A stretch of DNA of 64,000 nt. It comes from JBDOQU01 sp039839375 (GTDB taxonomy: Bacteria; Pseudomonadota; Alphaproteobacteria; DSM-16000; Inquilinaceae). Position 1 is the stretch's first letter. Each line of letters starts with the position of its first letter. The notes under the pieces were generated by a model. The model saw nothing but the letters and a program-made list of their open reading frames with translations, did no database searches and had not been told where the DNA came from. Positions 24,292 to 32,580 of this stretch are shown in pieces. The translations under genes and the position numbers were made by a program. The stretch spans positions 62,001-126,000 of the forward strand of contig NZ_JBDOQU010000010.1 of NCBI RefSeq assembly GCF_039839375.1, read 5' to 3'.

Positions 24292-25407
24292 ATGGAGCCC
24301 GTGCGGCAGCTTTCCCGGCAGCCCACGCCCCGGCCGGGCATCCTGGAGATCAGCCCCTATGTCGGCGGCGAATCGACGGCCGAGGCGGCGGACAACCGGC
24401 TGGGCCGGTTGATCCGGCTGGCGTCCAACGAAGGCGCATTCGGTCCCGGGCCCAAGGCGGCGGCTGCCTATCTGGCGCAGGCGGATAATCTGCACCGCTA
24501 CCCCGACGGCGGCTCGACCGCCTTGCGACGGGCGCTGGCGGCGCGCTACGGGCTGGACGCCGACCGGATCGTCTGCGGCGCGGGCTCGGATGAGATCATC
24601 AGCCTGCTGGTCCGGAGCTATGTCGGTCCGGGCGACGAGGTGGTCTACAGCGCCCACGGCTTCCTGATGTATCCCCTGAGCGCGAAAGCGGCCGGGGCGA
24701 TTCCGGTCGCCGCGCCGGAGCGCGATCTGCGCACCGATGTCGACGCCATGCTGGCGGCGGTGACGGAGAGGACGAAGCTGGTCTTCATCGCCAACCCGAA
24801 CAACCCGACCGGCAGCTATCTTTCGGCGGGGGAGATGGAGCGGCTGCATGCCGGCCTGCCGCCCAACGTCATCCTGGTCATCGACGCGGCCTACGCCGAA
24901 TACATGAACCGCAACGACTATGCCGACGGCTCGGCCCTGGTCGACCGGTTCGACAATGTCGTGATGACCCGGACATTCTCCAAGATCCACGGGCTGGGGT
25001 CGCTCCGGCTCGGCTGGGGCTATTGCCCGGCGGGAATCGCCGACGTGCTGAACCGGGTGCGCGGGCCGTTCAACGTCAGCGCCGCCGCGCAGGCGGCGGG
25101 CCTCGCAGCGCTGGAGGATATGGCGTTCGTCGACCGCAGCCGCGCCCATAATGAGGCCTGCCGTGAGCGGACGGCCGAGGCGCTGAGGGCGCTGGGGCTG
25201 ACCGTCCACCCGTCCGTCGCCAACTTCCTGCTGGTCGATTTCGGCGGGCGGGACGCGGAGGCGGCGCGGCTCCACCTCAAGCGGCATGGCGTGCTGGTCA
25301 GGCAGATGGGCGCCTACGGCCTGCCGGGCTGCCTGCGCGTCAGCATCGGCCAGGACGCGGAGATGGACGTTCTGGTCGAACTCCTGTCCGGACACTTGGG
25401 GGGTTGA
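24292..25407 (+). CDS. hisC: Histidinol-phosphate aminotransferase
   Basis: 371-residue class I/II PLP aminotransferase. I chose ATG 24292 (MEPVRQLSRQPTPRPGILEI); a GTG at 24280 is possible. The PLP lysine is in TRTFSKIHGLGSLRLGWGY, with PNNPTGSYLS and the C-terminal LLVDFGGRD and GLPGCLRVSIGQ blocks. In this position between chorismate mutase and prephenate dehydrogenase it probably also transaminates aromatic keto acids, as HisC-type enzymes often do. tyrC begins 4 bases after its stop. Confidence 0.92.
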   Translation: MEPVRQLSRQPTPRPGILEISPYVGGESTAEAADNRLGRLIRLASNEGAFGPGPKAAAAYLAQADNLHRYPDGGSTALRRALAARYGLDADRIVCGAGSDEIISLLVRSYVGPGDEVVYSAHGFLMYPLSAKAAGAIPVAAPERDLRTDVDAMLAAVTERTKLVFIANPNNPTGSYLSAGEMERLHAGLPPNVILVIDAAYAEYMNRNDYADGSALVDRFDNVVMTRTFSKIHGLGSLRLGWGYCPAGIADVLNRVRGPFNVSAAAQAAGLAALEDMAFVDRSRAHNEACRERTAEALRALGLTVHPSVANFLLVDFGGRDAEAARLHLKRHGVLVRQMGAYGLPGCLRVSIGQDAEMDVLVELLSGHLGG

Positions 25408-25411
25408 GGCG

Positions 25412-26299
25412 GTGAGCGATACCCCGATCTTTCGGCGGCTGGCGCTGCTGGGCCTGGGCCTCATCGGCTCCTCCGTCGCGCGGGCCGTGAAAAAGCATGG
25501 GCTGGCGGGAGAGATCGCCGGCCATGCCCGCAGCGCGGAAACCCGCGCCAAGGCGCTGGAACTGGGATTCGTCGACAGCGTCCATGAAGATCCCGCCGTC
25601 GCGGTGGCGGGGGCGGATTGCGTGATGATCTGCACGCCGCTCGGCTCCTACAAATCGGTGGCGGAGGCGATGGCGCCGGGGCTGGCGAAGGGCGCAATCG
25701 TCACCGACGTGGGGTCGGTGAAGGGATCGGTCATCCGCGACCTGGCCCCACTGTTGCCCGAGACGGTGCATTTCATCCCCGGCCACCCGCTGGCGGGCAC
25801 GGAGCATTCGGGGCCGGAATCGGGCTTCGCGGAACTGTTCGAGGGGCGGTTCTGCTTGCTGACCCCGCCGCCCGGCGCGGACGAGGCCGCAATCGACCGG
25901 CTGACGCGGCTGTGGCAGGGCATGGGATCGACCGTCGAGACGATGAACGCGGAACATCACGACCAGGTGCTGGCGATCGTCTCTCACCTGCCGCACCTGA
26001 TCGCCTACACGATCGTCGGTACCGCGACGGACCTGGAAGACGACCTCAAATCCGAGGTCATCAAATTCTCCGCCACCGGCTTCCGGGACTTCACTCGAAT
26101 CGCGGCCTCTGATCCGGTGATGTGGCGCGACGTCTTCCTGAACAACAAGGAAGCCGTGCTGAACGTCATCCAGCGCTTCAACGAGGACCTGACCGCCCTC
26201 CAGCGCGCCATCCGCTGGGGCGAGGCCGACAAGCTCCAGGACCTCTTCACCCGTACCCGCGCCATCCGCCGAGGCATCATCGACGCCAATCAGGCGTGA
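25412..26299 (+). CDS. tyrC: Prephenate/arogenate dehydrogenase
   Basis: 295 residues starting at GTG 25412. The N-terminal Rossmann motif (LALLGLGLIGSSVARAV) is followed by VMICTPLGSYKSVAEAM, the DVGSVKGSVI block, the catalytic-region HPLAGTEHSGPE and a helical dimerisation domain (VSHLPHLIAYTIV, FKFSATGFRDFTRIA-like). It oxidatively decarboxylates prephenate (or arogenate) towards tyrosine. It is last in the aromatic set and its 3' flank holds half of a palindromic repeat broken by the IS element. Confidence 0.92.
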   Translation: MSDTPIFRRLALLGLGLIGSSVARAVKKHGLAGEIAGHARSAETRAKALELGFVDSVHEDPAVAVAGADCVMICTPLGSYKSVAEAMAPGLAKGAIVTDVGSVKGSVIRDLAPLLPETVHFIPGHPLAGTEHSGPESGFAELFEGRFCLLTPPPGADEAAIDRLTRLWQGMGSTVETMNAEHHDQVLAIVSHLPHLIAYTIVGTATDLEDDLKSEVIKFSATGFRDFTRIAASDPVMWRDVFLNNKEAVLNVIQRFNEDLTALQRAIRWGEADKLQDLFTRTRAIRRGIIDANQA

Positions 26300-26342
26300 G
26301 GCTGGCTGGGAGGGGTTTTATCCCACCCTCCTTCATCCTGAG

Positions 26343-27949
26343 AGCTTGTGAATGTATCGCGCGGCGACGACCATGACCTGGGTGTCTTGGATTGGTGTGC
26401 TGGCCGGTGATTGATAGGGCGCGGCGGACCGTTGAGGCGATGACCGGCGGGTGGGGCCTCCCCTTGGGCGGTTCGCTGGGGTTCAGGCGGCGGCGATCAG
26501 GCGCTGGCCCTGGAGGAGGTTGTTGGCCAGGGCGAACCAGAGCGAGACGGTCCTGACCTTGGCGCGGCCGCGCACGGTGAACCGGTTGAGGTTCCAGTGG
26601 CGCCACCGGGCATGGATGCACTCGCAGACGCCCCGGCGCCTGTAGGCCGCCTTGCCCTCGTCGCTGGCCATGCGCCGGCGCCAGGCCAGCACGCCGGGGC
26701 CGTCACTGGCGCGCGGCGCGAACGGGTCGGTCTTGTGCCTGTTCCGGATCGGCGGGCAGTGCACGGCGATCGCCCGGCCCTCCTCATAGGCCCACTCGAT
26801 GTCGGCGTTCTTGGTGAAGCCGCCATCGGCCAGGTGCCGTTCGGGCCAGCGCCCGAAGGCGGCCTCGACCCGTTCGAGCATCGGCCGCATCAGGCCGCCA
26901 TCCGAACCGCTGGCCAGCGGCTCGACGGCGACGACGATCTGACGTTCGGCGACGCTGACGATCTGCAAATTGTAGGCCGGCCGGAAGCCCCCATCGGCCA
27001 TCTTCATGACCGTCGCCTCGACATCGGTGGTCGAGGCCCGCGGCGGCTTCGGCTTCTTCGGCGGCTTCGCTCCGGCTTTGGCCGCAGCCTTGCGCCGGCG
27101 CGGCCGGGCCGCCTCCGCCGCCCGCCTGGCCTCGATCCCAACCAGCGCCGTCAGGGCCGCTTCCAGCCGCGCCGCGCGCTCGCGCGCCGCCCGCGCCTCG
27201 GCCGCCTGGCGCCGGCGCTGGCTGGCCGCGGCGTCGGCCGCCACCTCCTGCTTGAGCCGCCCGACCAGCGCCCGGGCCTCGTCCAGATGCCGCGCCACCG
27301 TGTCGCGACGCCGGAACGACGATGCTCCCGCCCCGGCCCGGACCCGCAGCCCGTCCTGGGCCAGCGTGTCCAGATCGATGACGCCGGCGGCGACCAGCGC
27401 CGCGACATGCTCGACCAGCAGCCGGTCCAGCAGGTCGGGATGGTCGACCCGGAAGTCCGACAGCGTGTGGTAGTTCACCGACACACCCCCGGCCAGCCAG
27501 CGATAGCCGTCATCGCGCTCGCACAGCGCCGCCAGCAGGCGCGCGCTGCCCACCCCCTGGCTGGTCGCGTACAGCCATAAAGCCAGCAGCAGCCGGGGGC
27601 TGATCGGCGGGTGCCCCGGCCGGCCCGCCCGGGCCTTGATCCGATCCTCCAGGACCGACAGGTCGAGCCGCTCGACATAGACCCAGAACAGCCGCGCCGG
27701 ATGGTCCGACCCGATCAGGCTGTCGAGGTCCAGCGCACGCAGCTCGATCTGGCCCCGCTCCGGCTCGCGAAGCCGAGGCCGGCCACCGCCTGCACCCGCC
27801 GCCGGAGCCCGATGCTCTGCGAATCCCTCGAACAGCTCCTCAGCCATCGCCCCCTCGCCGAACCATGACAACGCTCGGATCAGGGAATCAAAACCTGCCC
27901 ACCCAGGCAATCACATTCCAGCACGCATCAGCCGAAAGATTCACAGGCT
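26343..27949 (-). mobile_element. IS1182-like insertion sequence with inverted ends
   Basis: A 1,607-bp element with imperfect terminal inverted repeats: left AGCTTGTGAATGTATCG and right, reverse-complemented, AGCCTGTGAATCTTTCG (14 of 17 match). CTGAG occurs directly outside both ends (26338-26342 and 27950-27954), consistent with a 5-bp target duplication; because the ends carry G and T ambiguity, a 3-4 bp duplication is also possible. Removing it rejoins CTTCATCCTGAG to CCCGTCGAAGGACG, a palindromic repeat sequence, so it inserted into a repeat. It holds one intact transposase gene. Confidence 0.8.
26483..27847 (-). CDS. IS1182 family transposase
   Basis: 454 residues from ATG 27847 (the frame opens at 27910). 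The N-terminal DUF772-type block (ALDLDSLIGSDHPARLFWVY, then PPISPRLLLALWLYATSQGV) and the YHTLSDFRVDHPDLLDRLLV segment mark the family. DGLRVRAGAG (Asp) and HLADGGFTKNADIEWAYEEG (Asp) carry DDE residues, with the Glu probably in the C-terminal RRGVCECIHARWRHWNLNRF block. A long Ala/Arg coiled coil (AEARAARERAARLEAALTAL) sits in the middle. The frame is intact, so it could be active. Confidence 0.88.
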   Translation of the reverse strand: MAEELFEGFAEHRAPAAGAGGGRPRLREPERGQIELRALDLDSLIGSDHPARLFWVYVERLDLSVLEDRIKARAGRPGHPPISPRLLLALWLYATSQGVGSARLLAALCERDDGYRWLAGGVSVNYHTLSDFRVDHPDLLDRLLVEHVAALVAAGVIDLDTLAQDGLRVRAGAGASSFRRRDTVARHLDEARALVGRLKQEVAADAAASQRRRQAAEARAARERAARLEAALTALVGIEARRAAEAARPRRRKAAAKAGAKPPKKPKPPRASTTDVEATVMKMADGGFRPAYNLQIVSVAERQIVVAVEPLASGSDGGLMRPMLERVEAAFGRWPERHLADGGFTKNADIEWAYEEGRAIAVHCPPIRNRHKTDPFAPRASDGPGVLAWRRRMASDEGKAAYRRRGVCECIHARWRHWNLNRFTVRGRAKVRTVSLWFALANNLLQGQRLIAAA

Positions 27950-28003
27950 CTGAGCCCGTCGAAGGACGTGGGCACACATGGTTCGACAAGCTCACCATGA
28001 GGG
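27950..28003 (+). repeat. Remainder of palindromic repeat interrupted by the IS
   Basis: CTGAGCCCGTCGAAGGACGTG followed by CACATGG-TTCGACAAGCTCA-CCATG (27978-27998). The two halves are mirror-related, with stem bases GTCC..GGAT exchanged for ATGG..CCAT around a TTCGAC..GCTCA core. The left end of the first half is on the other side of the IS (26331-26342). Another copy of the second half is at 9427-9447. Confidence 0.65.
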
Positions 28004-28020
28004 AGGGAGGCGCTGCCGCC

Positions 28021-29040
28021 CTACCGTCGCCAGTCGATCCGGGGCACCGGCCCCAGCGGGACGGGGCCGAGGGAGGCGTGGCCGTTTTCGATGACGATGG
28101 GGGCGGCGAGGCGGACGGTTCCGTCTTCGCCGGCCGGGCCGGCCAGCAGGGTGAGGCCGGCCTTGGCGAAGCTGGCGGCGCGATCCTCCAGGATGCCTTC
28201 GGCGGCCAACCCGTCGATCAACTCCACGAAGCCGGCGACCCGCGCGTTGAGCACGCCTTCGGGCTGCAGCTCCTCATCGAGCGTCAGCCGGCCTTCGCCG
28301 TCCAGCGACAGCGGCCCCCAATCGAGCGACAGCCGGTCGACCAGCACCTCCCCGCCCGAATCGCGCCAGACCTCGAGCATCGGCGCGCGCGCGGCCTGAG
28401 GGACGGGTGCCGTGATCCGGATGCCCAGCCCCGCGCTTTCGACCCGGTTGCCCAGCGTCGACAGCGGCGTCTGGGGCAGCACCGCCTCCCGCGCGTCGAG
28501 CGACATGACGAGGTCCGGCTGCCCTTCCCCCTCGCCCGACGGGACCTCGTGGAAGCCGATATCGACGCCGGCCAGCGTGATCGTCCCCGCCGTCTGCGGG
28601 GCCGACACGACGACCTCGTCCAGCGCCACGTTGAAGCCGATGATCCGGCCTTCGGGGGATATCCACGCCTCCCCCTCGCCGCCCTGCGCCGTGCCGGTGA
28701 TCATGGGCTGGCCGGGGGCGACCAGCCGCTGGCCGCCGGTCAGGGTGAAGTCGATCTTCTCCCATGACCAGGGCAGCGCACTGGCCGTCAGGCCGTTGGC
28801 TTCCCACATCAGTCCGTCCGGCCGGGTGATGGCGATGTCCCGGCTGGACGCGTTGATCGTGAAGGGGAAGCCGGTGATGCTGATATCGCCCGCCTGCACC
28901 GTCGCGCCGCGCTGGCGTTCGGCCATGATCCAGTCCTCGATCCCCGAACGGACGAGGGAGGCGGCATAGAACCAGTAGCCGACATAGGCGACGGCGATGA
29001 TGACGAGACCGAAGAGGGCGAAGCGGCTGAAGCGGCGCAT
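28021..29040 (-). CDS. DUF2125 domain-containing protein, membrane-anchored
   Basis: 339 residues with an N-terminal signal-anchor (FALFGLVIIAVAYVGYWFYA) and a long beta-rich periplasmic part (GDISITGFPFTINASSRDIA, ALPWSWEKIDFTLTGGQRLV, ending GPVPLGPVPRIDW) diagnostic of DUF2125, a conserved alphaproteobacterial family of unknown function. It normally sits downstream of tyrC, as here but for the IS insertion. Repeated strands with glycine turns suggest an AsmA-like lipid-interacting fold, but this is speculation. Confidence 0.85.
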   Translation of the reverse strand: MRRFSRFALFGLVIIAVAYVGYWFYAASLVRSGIEDWIMAERQRGATVQAGDISITGFPFTINASSRDIAITRPDGLMWEANGLTASALPWSWEKIDFTLTGGQRLVAPGQPMITGTAQGGEGEAWISPEGRIIGFNVALDEVVVSAPQTAGTITLAGVDIGFHEVPSGEGEGQPDLVMSLDAREAVLPQTPLSTLGNRVESAGLGIRITAPVPQAARAPMLEVWRDSGGEVLVDRLSLDWGPLSLDGEGRLTLDEELQPEGVLNARVAGFVELIDGLAAEGILEDRAASFAKAGLTLLAGPAGEDGTVRLAAPIVIENGHASLGPVPLGPVPRIDWRR

Positions 29041-29133
29041 GGGCGTCCTTCTCAGGCCGGGAAAGGGAAACGCGCCGGGGACCTTCGGGGTCGCGGCTGG
29101 CGCGCGGGACTGCTTTCCATTACATCAAGGGGC

Positions 29134-29787
29134 ATGAGTCCCGATACCGATTTGTCGCCCGCCCAGCCCGTCATGATCGATCCGGCGACGGGCGATCCGC
29201 ACTTCACCGACCCGCGTACGGTCACGCTCCGCGTACCTCCCGGCCAGCCGCTCTGGGTTTTCGCCTATGGCTCCCTGATGTGGAATCCGGGCTTCGAGTT
29301 CATGGAGCGTCGGCCGGCGCTGCTGCGCGGATATCATCGCCGGTTCTGCGTCTATTCCCACCGCTATCGCGGGACGCCGGACCGGCCGGGCCTCGTTCTC
29401 GGGCTCGACCGGGGCGGCTCCTGCCGGGGCTTCGCCTTCAAGGCGAGGCCGGAGGGGATGGACCGGACGCTGGCCTATCTCTGGGACCGCGAGATGGTCA
29501 CCGGCGTCTATCGGCCAAGCCTCTTGCGGATAGAGCTGCCGGACGGGAAAGGCGGCATCGAACGGCTGCCCGCCTGCTGCTTCGTGGTCGACCGCAAGCA
29601 CTGCCAATATTGCGGACGGCTGGATCTGGACCATACCGCGGCGGTGATCGGCGGAGGGGTCGGACAGAACGGCCCGAACCCCGACTATCTTTTCAACACC
29701 GTCGAGCATCTGGAGGAGATGGGCGTGCATGATCGCGCGCTCGTCCAACTGGCGAAACGGGTGCGCGCGGCGACGGCGGGCGGGTGA
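29134..29787 (+). CDS. Gamma-glutamylcyclotransferase, ChaC-like
   Basis: 217 residues with the cyclotransferase P-loop-like motif FAYGSLMWNPGFEF (YGSL) and RRPALLRGYHRRFCVYSHRY, then PGLVLGLDRGGSCRGFAFKA, characteristic of ChaC proteins that release 5-oxoproline from gamma-glutamyl compounds, typically glutathione. The catalytic Glu is probably in ALAYLWDREMVTGVY. Start ATG 29134 has DPATGDPHFTDPRTVTLRVP as a poorly conserved N-terminus. Its neighbours do not clarify its role. Confidence 0.88.
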   Translation: MSPDTDLSPAQPVMIDPATGDPHFTDPRTVTLRVPPGQPLWVFAYGSLMWNPGFEFMERRPALLRGYHRRFCVYSHRYRGTPDRPGLVLGLDRGGSCRGFAFKARPEGMDRTLAYLWDREMVTGVYRPSLLRIELPDGKGGIERLPACCFVVDRKHCQYCGRLDLDHTAAVIGGGVGQNGPNPDYLFNTVEHLEEMGVHDRALVQLAKRVRAATAGG

Positions 29788-29791
29788 GCCC

Positions 29792-30133
29792 TCAGCCACC
29801 GAACACGCGCCGCCAGTCCGACACCAGCCTGCGGACGAAGCCGCGCGCATCGAACCGGCCGCCATCTTCCATGACGATCTCCACCGGCCCTGCGGGGTCA
29901 TCGCCCGGAATCTCCAGCCGGAAGCCGCCGCCGGACGCGACGGTTCGGGCGATCGCCATATAGTCGCTCCGCGCGACCCGGCTGGCCTCGGCGCGCTGGT
30001 CATGGTCGAGGTCGGGATTGCGGGCGGCCTCGTCGGCAAGCGCGACCGCCGCCGCCGCTGCCCGGCGGAGGGAGGCGGCGTCCGGCCGGGCTTCGGCGGC
30101 GTCGGCCGCGCTGGTCAGCTCGTCGATCTTCAT
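29792..30133 (-). CDS. 113-residue protein coupled to nrdJ, unknown function
   Basis: Start ATG 30133 overlaps the nrdJ stop (ATGA, 30130-30133), indicating translational coupling. The N-terminal half is helical and Ala-rich (TSAADAAEARPDAASLRRAA, LADEAARNPDLDHDQRAEAS); the C-terminal half predicts beta structure (GGFRLEIPGDDPAGPVEIVM, DGGRFDARGFVRRLVSDWRR). No cysteine or known cofactor motif. I do not recognise the family. A role with NrdJ, such as assembly or regulation, is an inference from coupling only. Confidence 0.7.
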   Translation of the reverse strand: MKIDELTSAADAAEARPDAASLRRAAAAAVALADEAARNPDLDHDQRAEASRVARSDYMAIARTVASGGGFRLEIPGDDPAGPVEIVMEDGGRFDARGFVRRLVSDWRRVFGG

Positions 30134-32409
30134 CCGCATTTGGAATATCCGCATTCGGGGCAGAGGTCGCAGCCTTCGCTGCGGATCAGGCCCGGCCGGC
30201 CGCAGCGCGGGCAGGAGCGGGCGGTGAGCCCGACGCTCGGCATCGCATCGGCCTCCGGCGAAGAGGTTCGGGCCAGCACGGCCGGACGGTCGAGGAAGCC
30301 GATGGCGACCATGTGGCGCTCGATCACCTCGCCGATCGCCGCCAGCAGGGAGGGCACGTAGCGCCCGCCCATCCACTGGCCGCCACGCGGATCGAACACG
30401 GCCTTCAACTCATCGACCACGAAGGCCACGTCGCCGCCGCGCCGGAAGACGGCGGAGATCATGCGGGTGAGCGCGACCGTCCAGGCGTAATGCTCCATGT
30501 TCTTGGAGTTGATGAAGACCTCGAACGGCCGTCGGCGGCCGTCCGCCCAGGTGTCGTTGACGGTGATGTAGATGGCGTGGTCGCTGTCCGGCCAGCGCAG
30601 CTTGTAGGTTCGGCCCGGCAGGGCGTCTGGCCTGTCCATCGGCCCGCCGTCAGCGGTCAGCGGCACCGAATCCCCATCGCCGTCCAGTCCGGCCCTGCTG
30701 GCTTCCGCCGGCGGCGGTCCGGCCTGGAGCACCGCGCCGGTGACCGGATTCGGCCGGAAGGTCGTACAGCCCTTGCAGCCCAGCGCGTACGCCTTGGCGT
30801 ACACCTCCTTGAACGCCTCGAACGGCAAATCTTCCGGGCAATTGATCGTCTTGGAGATCGAACTGTCGATATGGCGCTGGGCGGCCGCCTGGATCGCCAG
30901 ATGGTCGTCCGGCGTCAGGGATGCCACATCGACGAAATGGTCGGGCAGCGGCGCGTCCGGGCCGTACAGGTTGCGCCAGGCCTGGACGGCGTAGTCGGTC
31001 ACCGTCTCCGTCGTCCGCGCGCCGTCGGGCTGGAGGATCGCGCGGGTGTAGGCGTAGGCGAAGACCGGCTCGATGCCCGAGGAGACGTTGTTGGCGAAAA
31101 GCGAGATGGTGCCGGTCGGCGCGATGGAGGTCACCAGCGCGTTGCGGATGCCGTGCCGGCCGATCAGGTCGCGGATGTCCGGCTCCAGCGACCGGATCAT
31201 CGGCGCATCGCCATACCGCTCGGGATCGTAGAGCGGGAACGGCCCCTTCTCCGCCGCCAGCTCGGCCGAGGCGCGATAGGCGTGGCGGCGGACCGCGCCC
31301 AGCCATTCCTCCGTCAGCGCGGCCGACCGGGCGTCGCCATAGCGGATTCCGCACATCAGGAAGGCGTCGGCCAGCCCGGTTACGCCGAGGCCGATCCGCC
31401 GCTTCGCCCGCGCCTCCTCCGCCTGGGCGGGCAGGGGGAAGCGGGAGATGTCGACGACATTGTCCATCATCCGGACGGCGACCGGCACGATCTCCGCCAG
31501 CCGGTCCAGATCCAGGAAAGCATCCGGCGTGAAGGGGTTCCGCACCAGCCGGGCGAGATTGACGGAGCCGAGCAGGCAGGCCCCGTAGGGCGGCAGCGGC
31601 TGCTCCCCGCACGGGTTGGTGGCATGGATCGTCTCGGCGTAGGAGAGATTGTTCTGCGCATTCACCCGGTCGATGAAGATCACCCCCGGCTCCGCATAAT
31701 CATAGGTCGCCCGCATGATGCGGTCCCAGAGATCGCGGGCGCGGACGGTGCGGTAGACGGTGCCGTCGAACAGGAGGTCCCAGGGCGAATCGGATTCGAT
31801 CGCCTGCATGAAGGCGTCGGTCACCAGGACGGACAGGTTGAACATGCGCAGCCGCCCCGGCTCCTGCTTGGCCTCCACGAACGCCTCGATATCCGGATGG
31901 TCGCAGCGGAGCGTCGCCATCATGGCCCCGCGCCTGGACCCCGCGCTCATGATCGTCCGGCACATCGAATCCCAGACATCCATGAAGGAGAGCGGACCCG
32001 ACGCGTCCGCGCCGACGCCCTTCACTGGCGCGCCCCTGGGCCGGAGGGTCGAGAAATCGTAGCCGATGCCGCCGCCCTGCTGGAGCGTCAGCGCCGCCTC
32101 CCTCAGATGCTCGAAGATGCCGGCCATGCTGTCGGGCACACGGCCCATGACGAAGCAGTTGAAGAGCGTGACGTCGCGGCCGGTGCCCGCCCCGGCCAGG
32201 ATGCGGCCGGCCGGCAGGAATTCCAGCGTCTCCAGCACGCCGTAGAACCGTCCGGCCCAATGGCCGGAATCGGCCTCGACGGCGGCCAAGGCATCGGCGA
32301 CGCGACGCCAGCTATCCGGGATCTCCGGGTCGCCGGGCGCGCCGTCAGGCCCTTTGAACCGGTACTTCATGTCCCAGATGCGCCGGGAGATGTCGCTCAT
32401 CACCGTCAT
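30130..32409 (-). CDS. nrdJ: Adenosylcobalamin-dependent ribonucleoside-diphosphate reductase (class II)
   Basis: 759-residue class II ribonucleotide reductase that makes deoxyribonucleotides with B12 radical chemistry, independent of oxygen. Recognisable blocks are MKYRFKGPDGAP at the start, LQQGGGIGYDFSTLRPRGAP, DSMCRTIMSAGSRRGAMMA, NPCGEQPLPPYGACLLGSVN (catalytic Cys/Glu) and TSIAPTGTISLFANNVSSGI. The C-terminus has a TSCPD-like segment and a Cys4 zinc ribbon (SCPRCGRPGLIRSEGCDLCP..CGYSKCG). Start ATG 32409; a second in-frame ATG is at 32400. I looked for a cobalamin riboswitch in the 170-bp upstream region and saw none. Coupled to the 113-residue gene downstream. Confidence 0.94.
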   Translation of the reverse strand: MTVMSDISRRIWDMKYRFKGPDGAPGDPEIPDSWRRVADALAAVEADSGHWAGRFYGVLETLEFLPAGRILAGAGTGRDVTLFNCFVMGRVPDSMAGIFEHLREAALTLQQGGGIGYDFSTLRPRGAPVKGVGADASGPLSFMDVWDSMCRTIMSAGSRRGAMMATLRCDHPDIEAFVEAKQEPGRLRMFNLSVLVTDAFMQAIESDSPWDLLFDGTVYRTVRARDLWDRIMRATYDYAEPGVIFIDRVNAQNNLSYAETIHATNPCGEQPLPPYGACLLGSVNLARLVRNPFTPDAFLDLDRLAEIVPVAVRMMDNVVDISRFPLPAQAEEARAKRRIGLGVTGLADAFLMCGIRYGDARSAALTEEWLGAVRRHAYRASAELAAEKGPFPLYDPERYGDAPMIRSLEPDIRDLIGRHGIRNALVTSIAPTGTISLFANNVSSGIEPVFAYAYTRAILQPDGARTTETVTDYAVQAWRNLYGPDAPLPDHFVDVASLTPDDHLAIQAAAQRHIDSSISKTINCPEDLPFEAFKEVYAKAYALGCKGCTTFRPNPVTGAVLQAGPPPAEASRAGLDGDGDSVPLTADGGPMDRPDALPGRTYKLRWPDSDHAIYITVNDTWADGRRRPFEVFINSKNMEHYAWTVALTRMISAVFRRGGDVAFVVDELKAVFDPRGGQWMGGRYVPSLLAAIGEVIERHMVAIGFLDRPAVLARTSSPEADAMPSVGLTARSCPRCGRPGLIRSEGCDLCPECGYSKCG

Positions 32410-32580
32410 AGAGACCGCCGCTCCATCCGATATTGAACCGGACCCATGAGAGTAGGGTTCCAGAGGCGCCGAATCAATTGTTCTCTTTTCGTTCCGAGCC
32501 GATGCGAGGTTTCCAGGGTGGAACGCGCGCCACCGGGTCGCATAGGCTGTGGCTAAGGAAAACAGGAAGGCCGGATACCG

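Noticed and set aside
23350..25635. Long antisense open frame opposite chorismate mutase, hisC and tyrC
   Set aside because: It is open only because of high GC; its translation is Arg/Gly/Pro-rich without motifs, while the opposite strand encodes clear enzymes.
30313..32436. Long antisense open frame opposite nrdJ
   Set aside because: Same artefact of GC-rich codons; the nrdJ frame carries all conserved motifs.
32410..32580. Possible cobalamin riboswitch before nrdJ
   Set aside because: A B12-dependent enzyme invites it, but no B12-box-like sequence was seen on the minus strand in this 171-bp gap.
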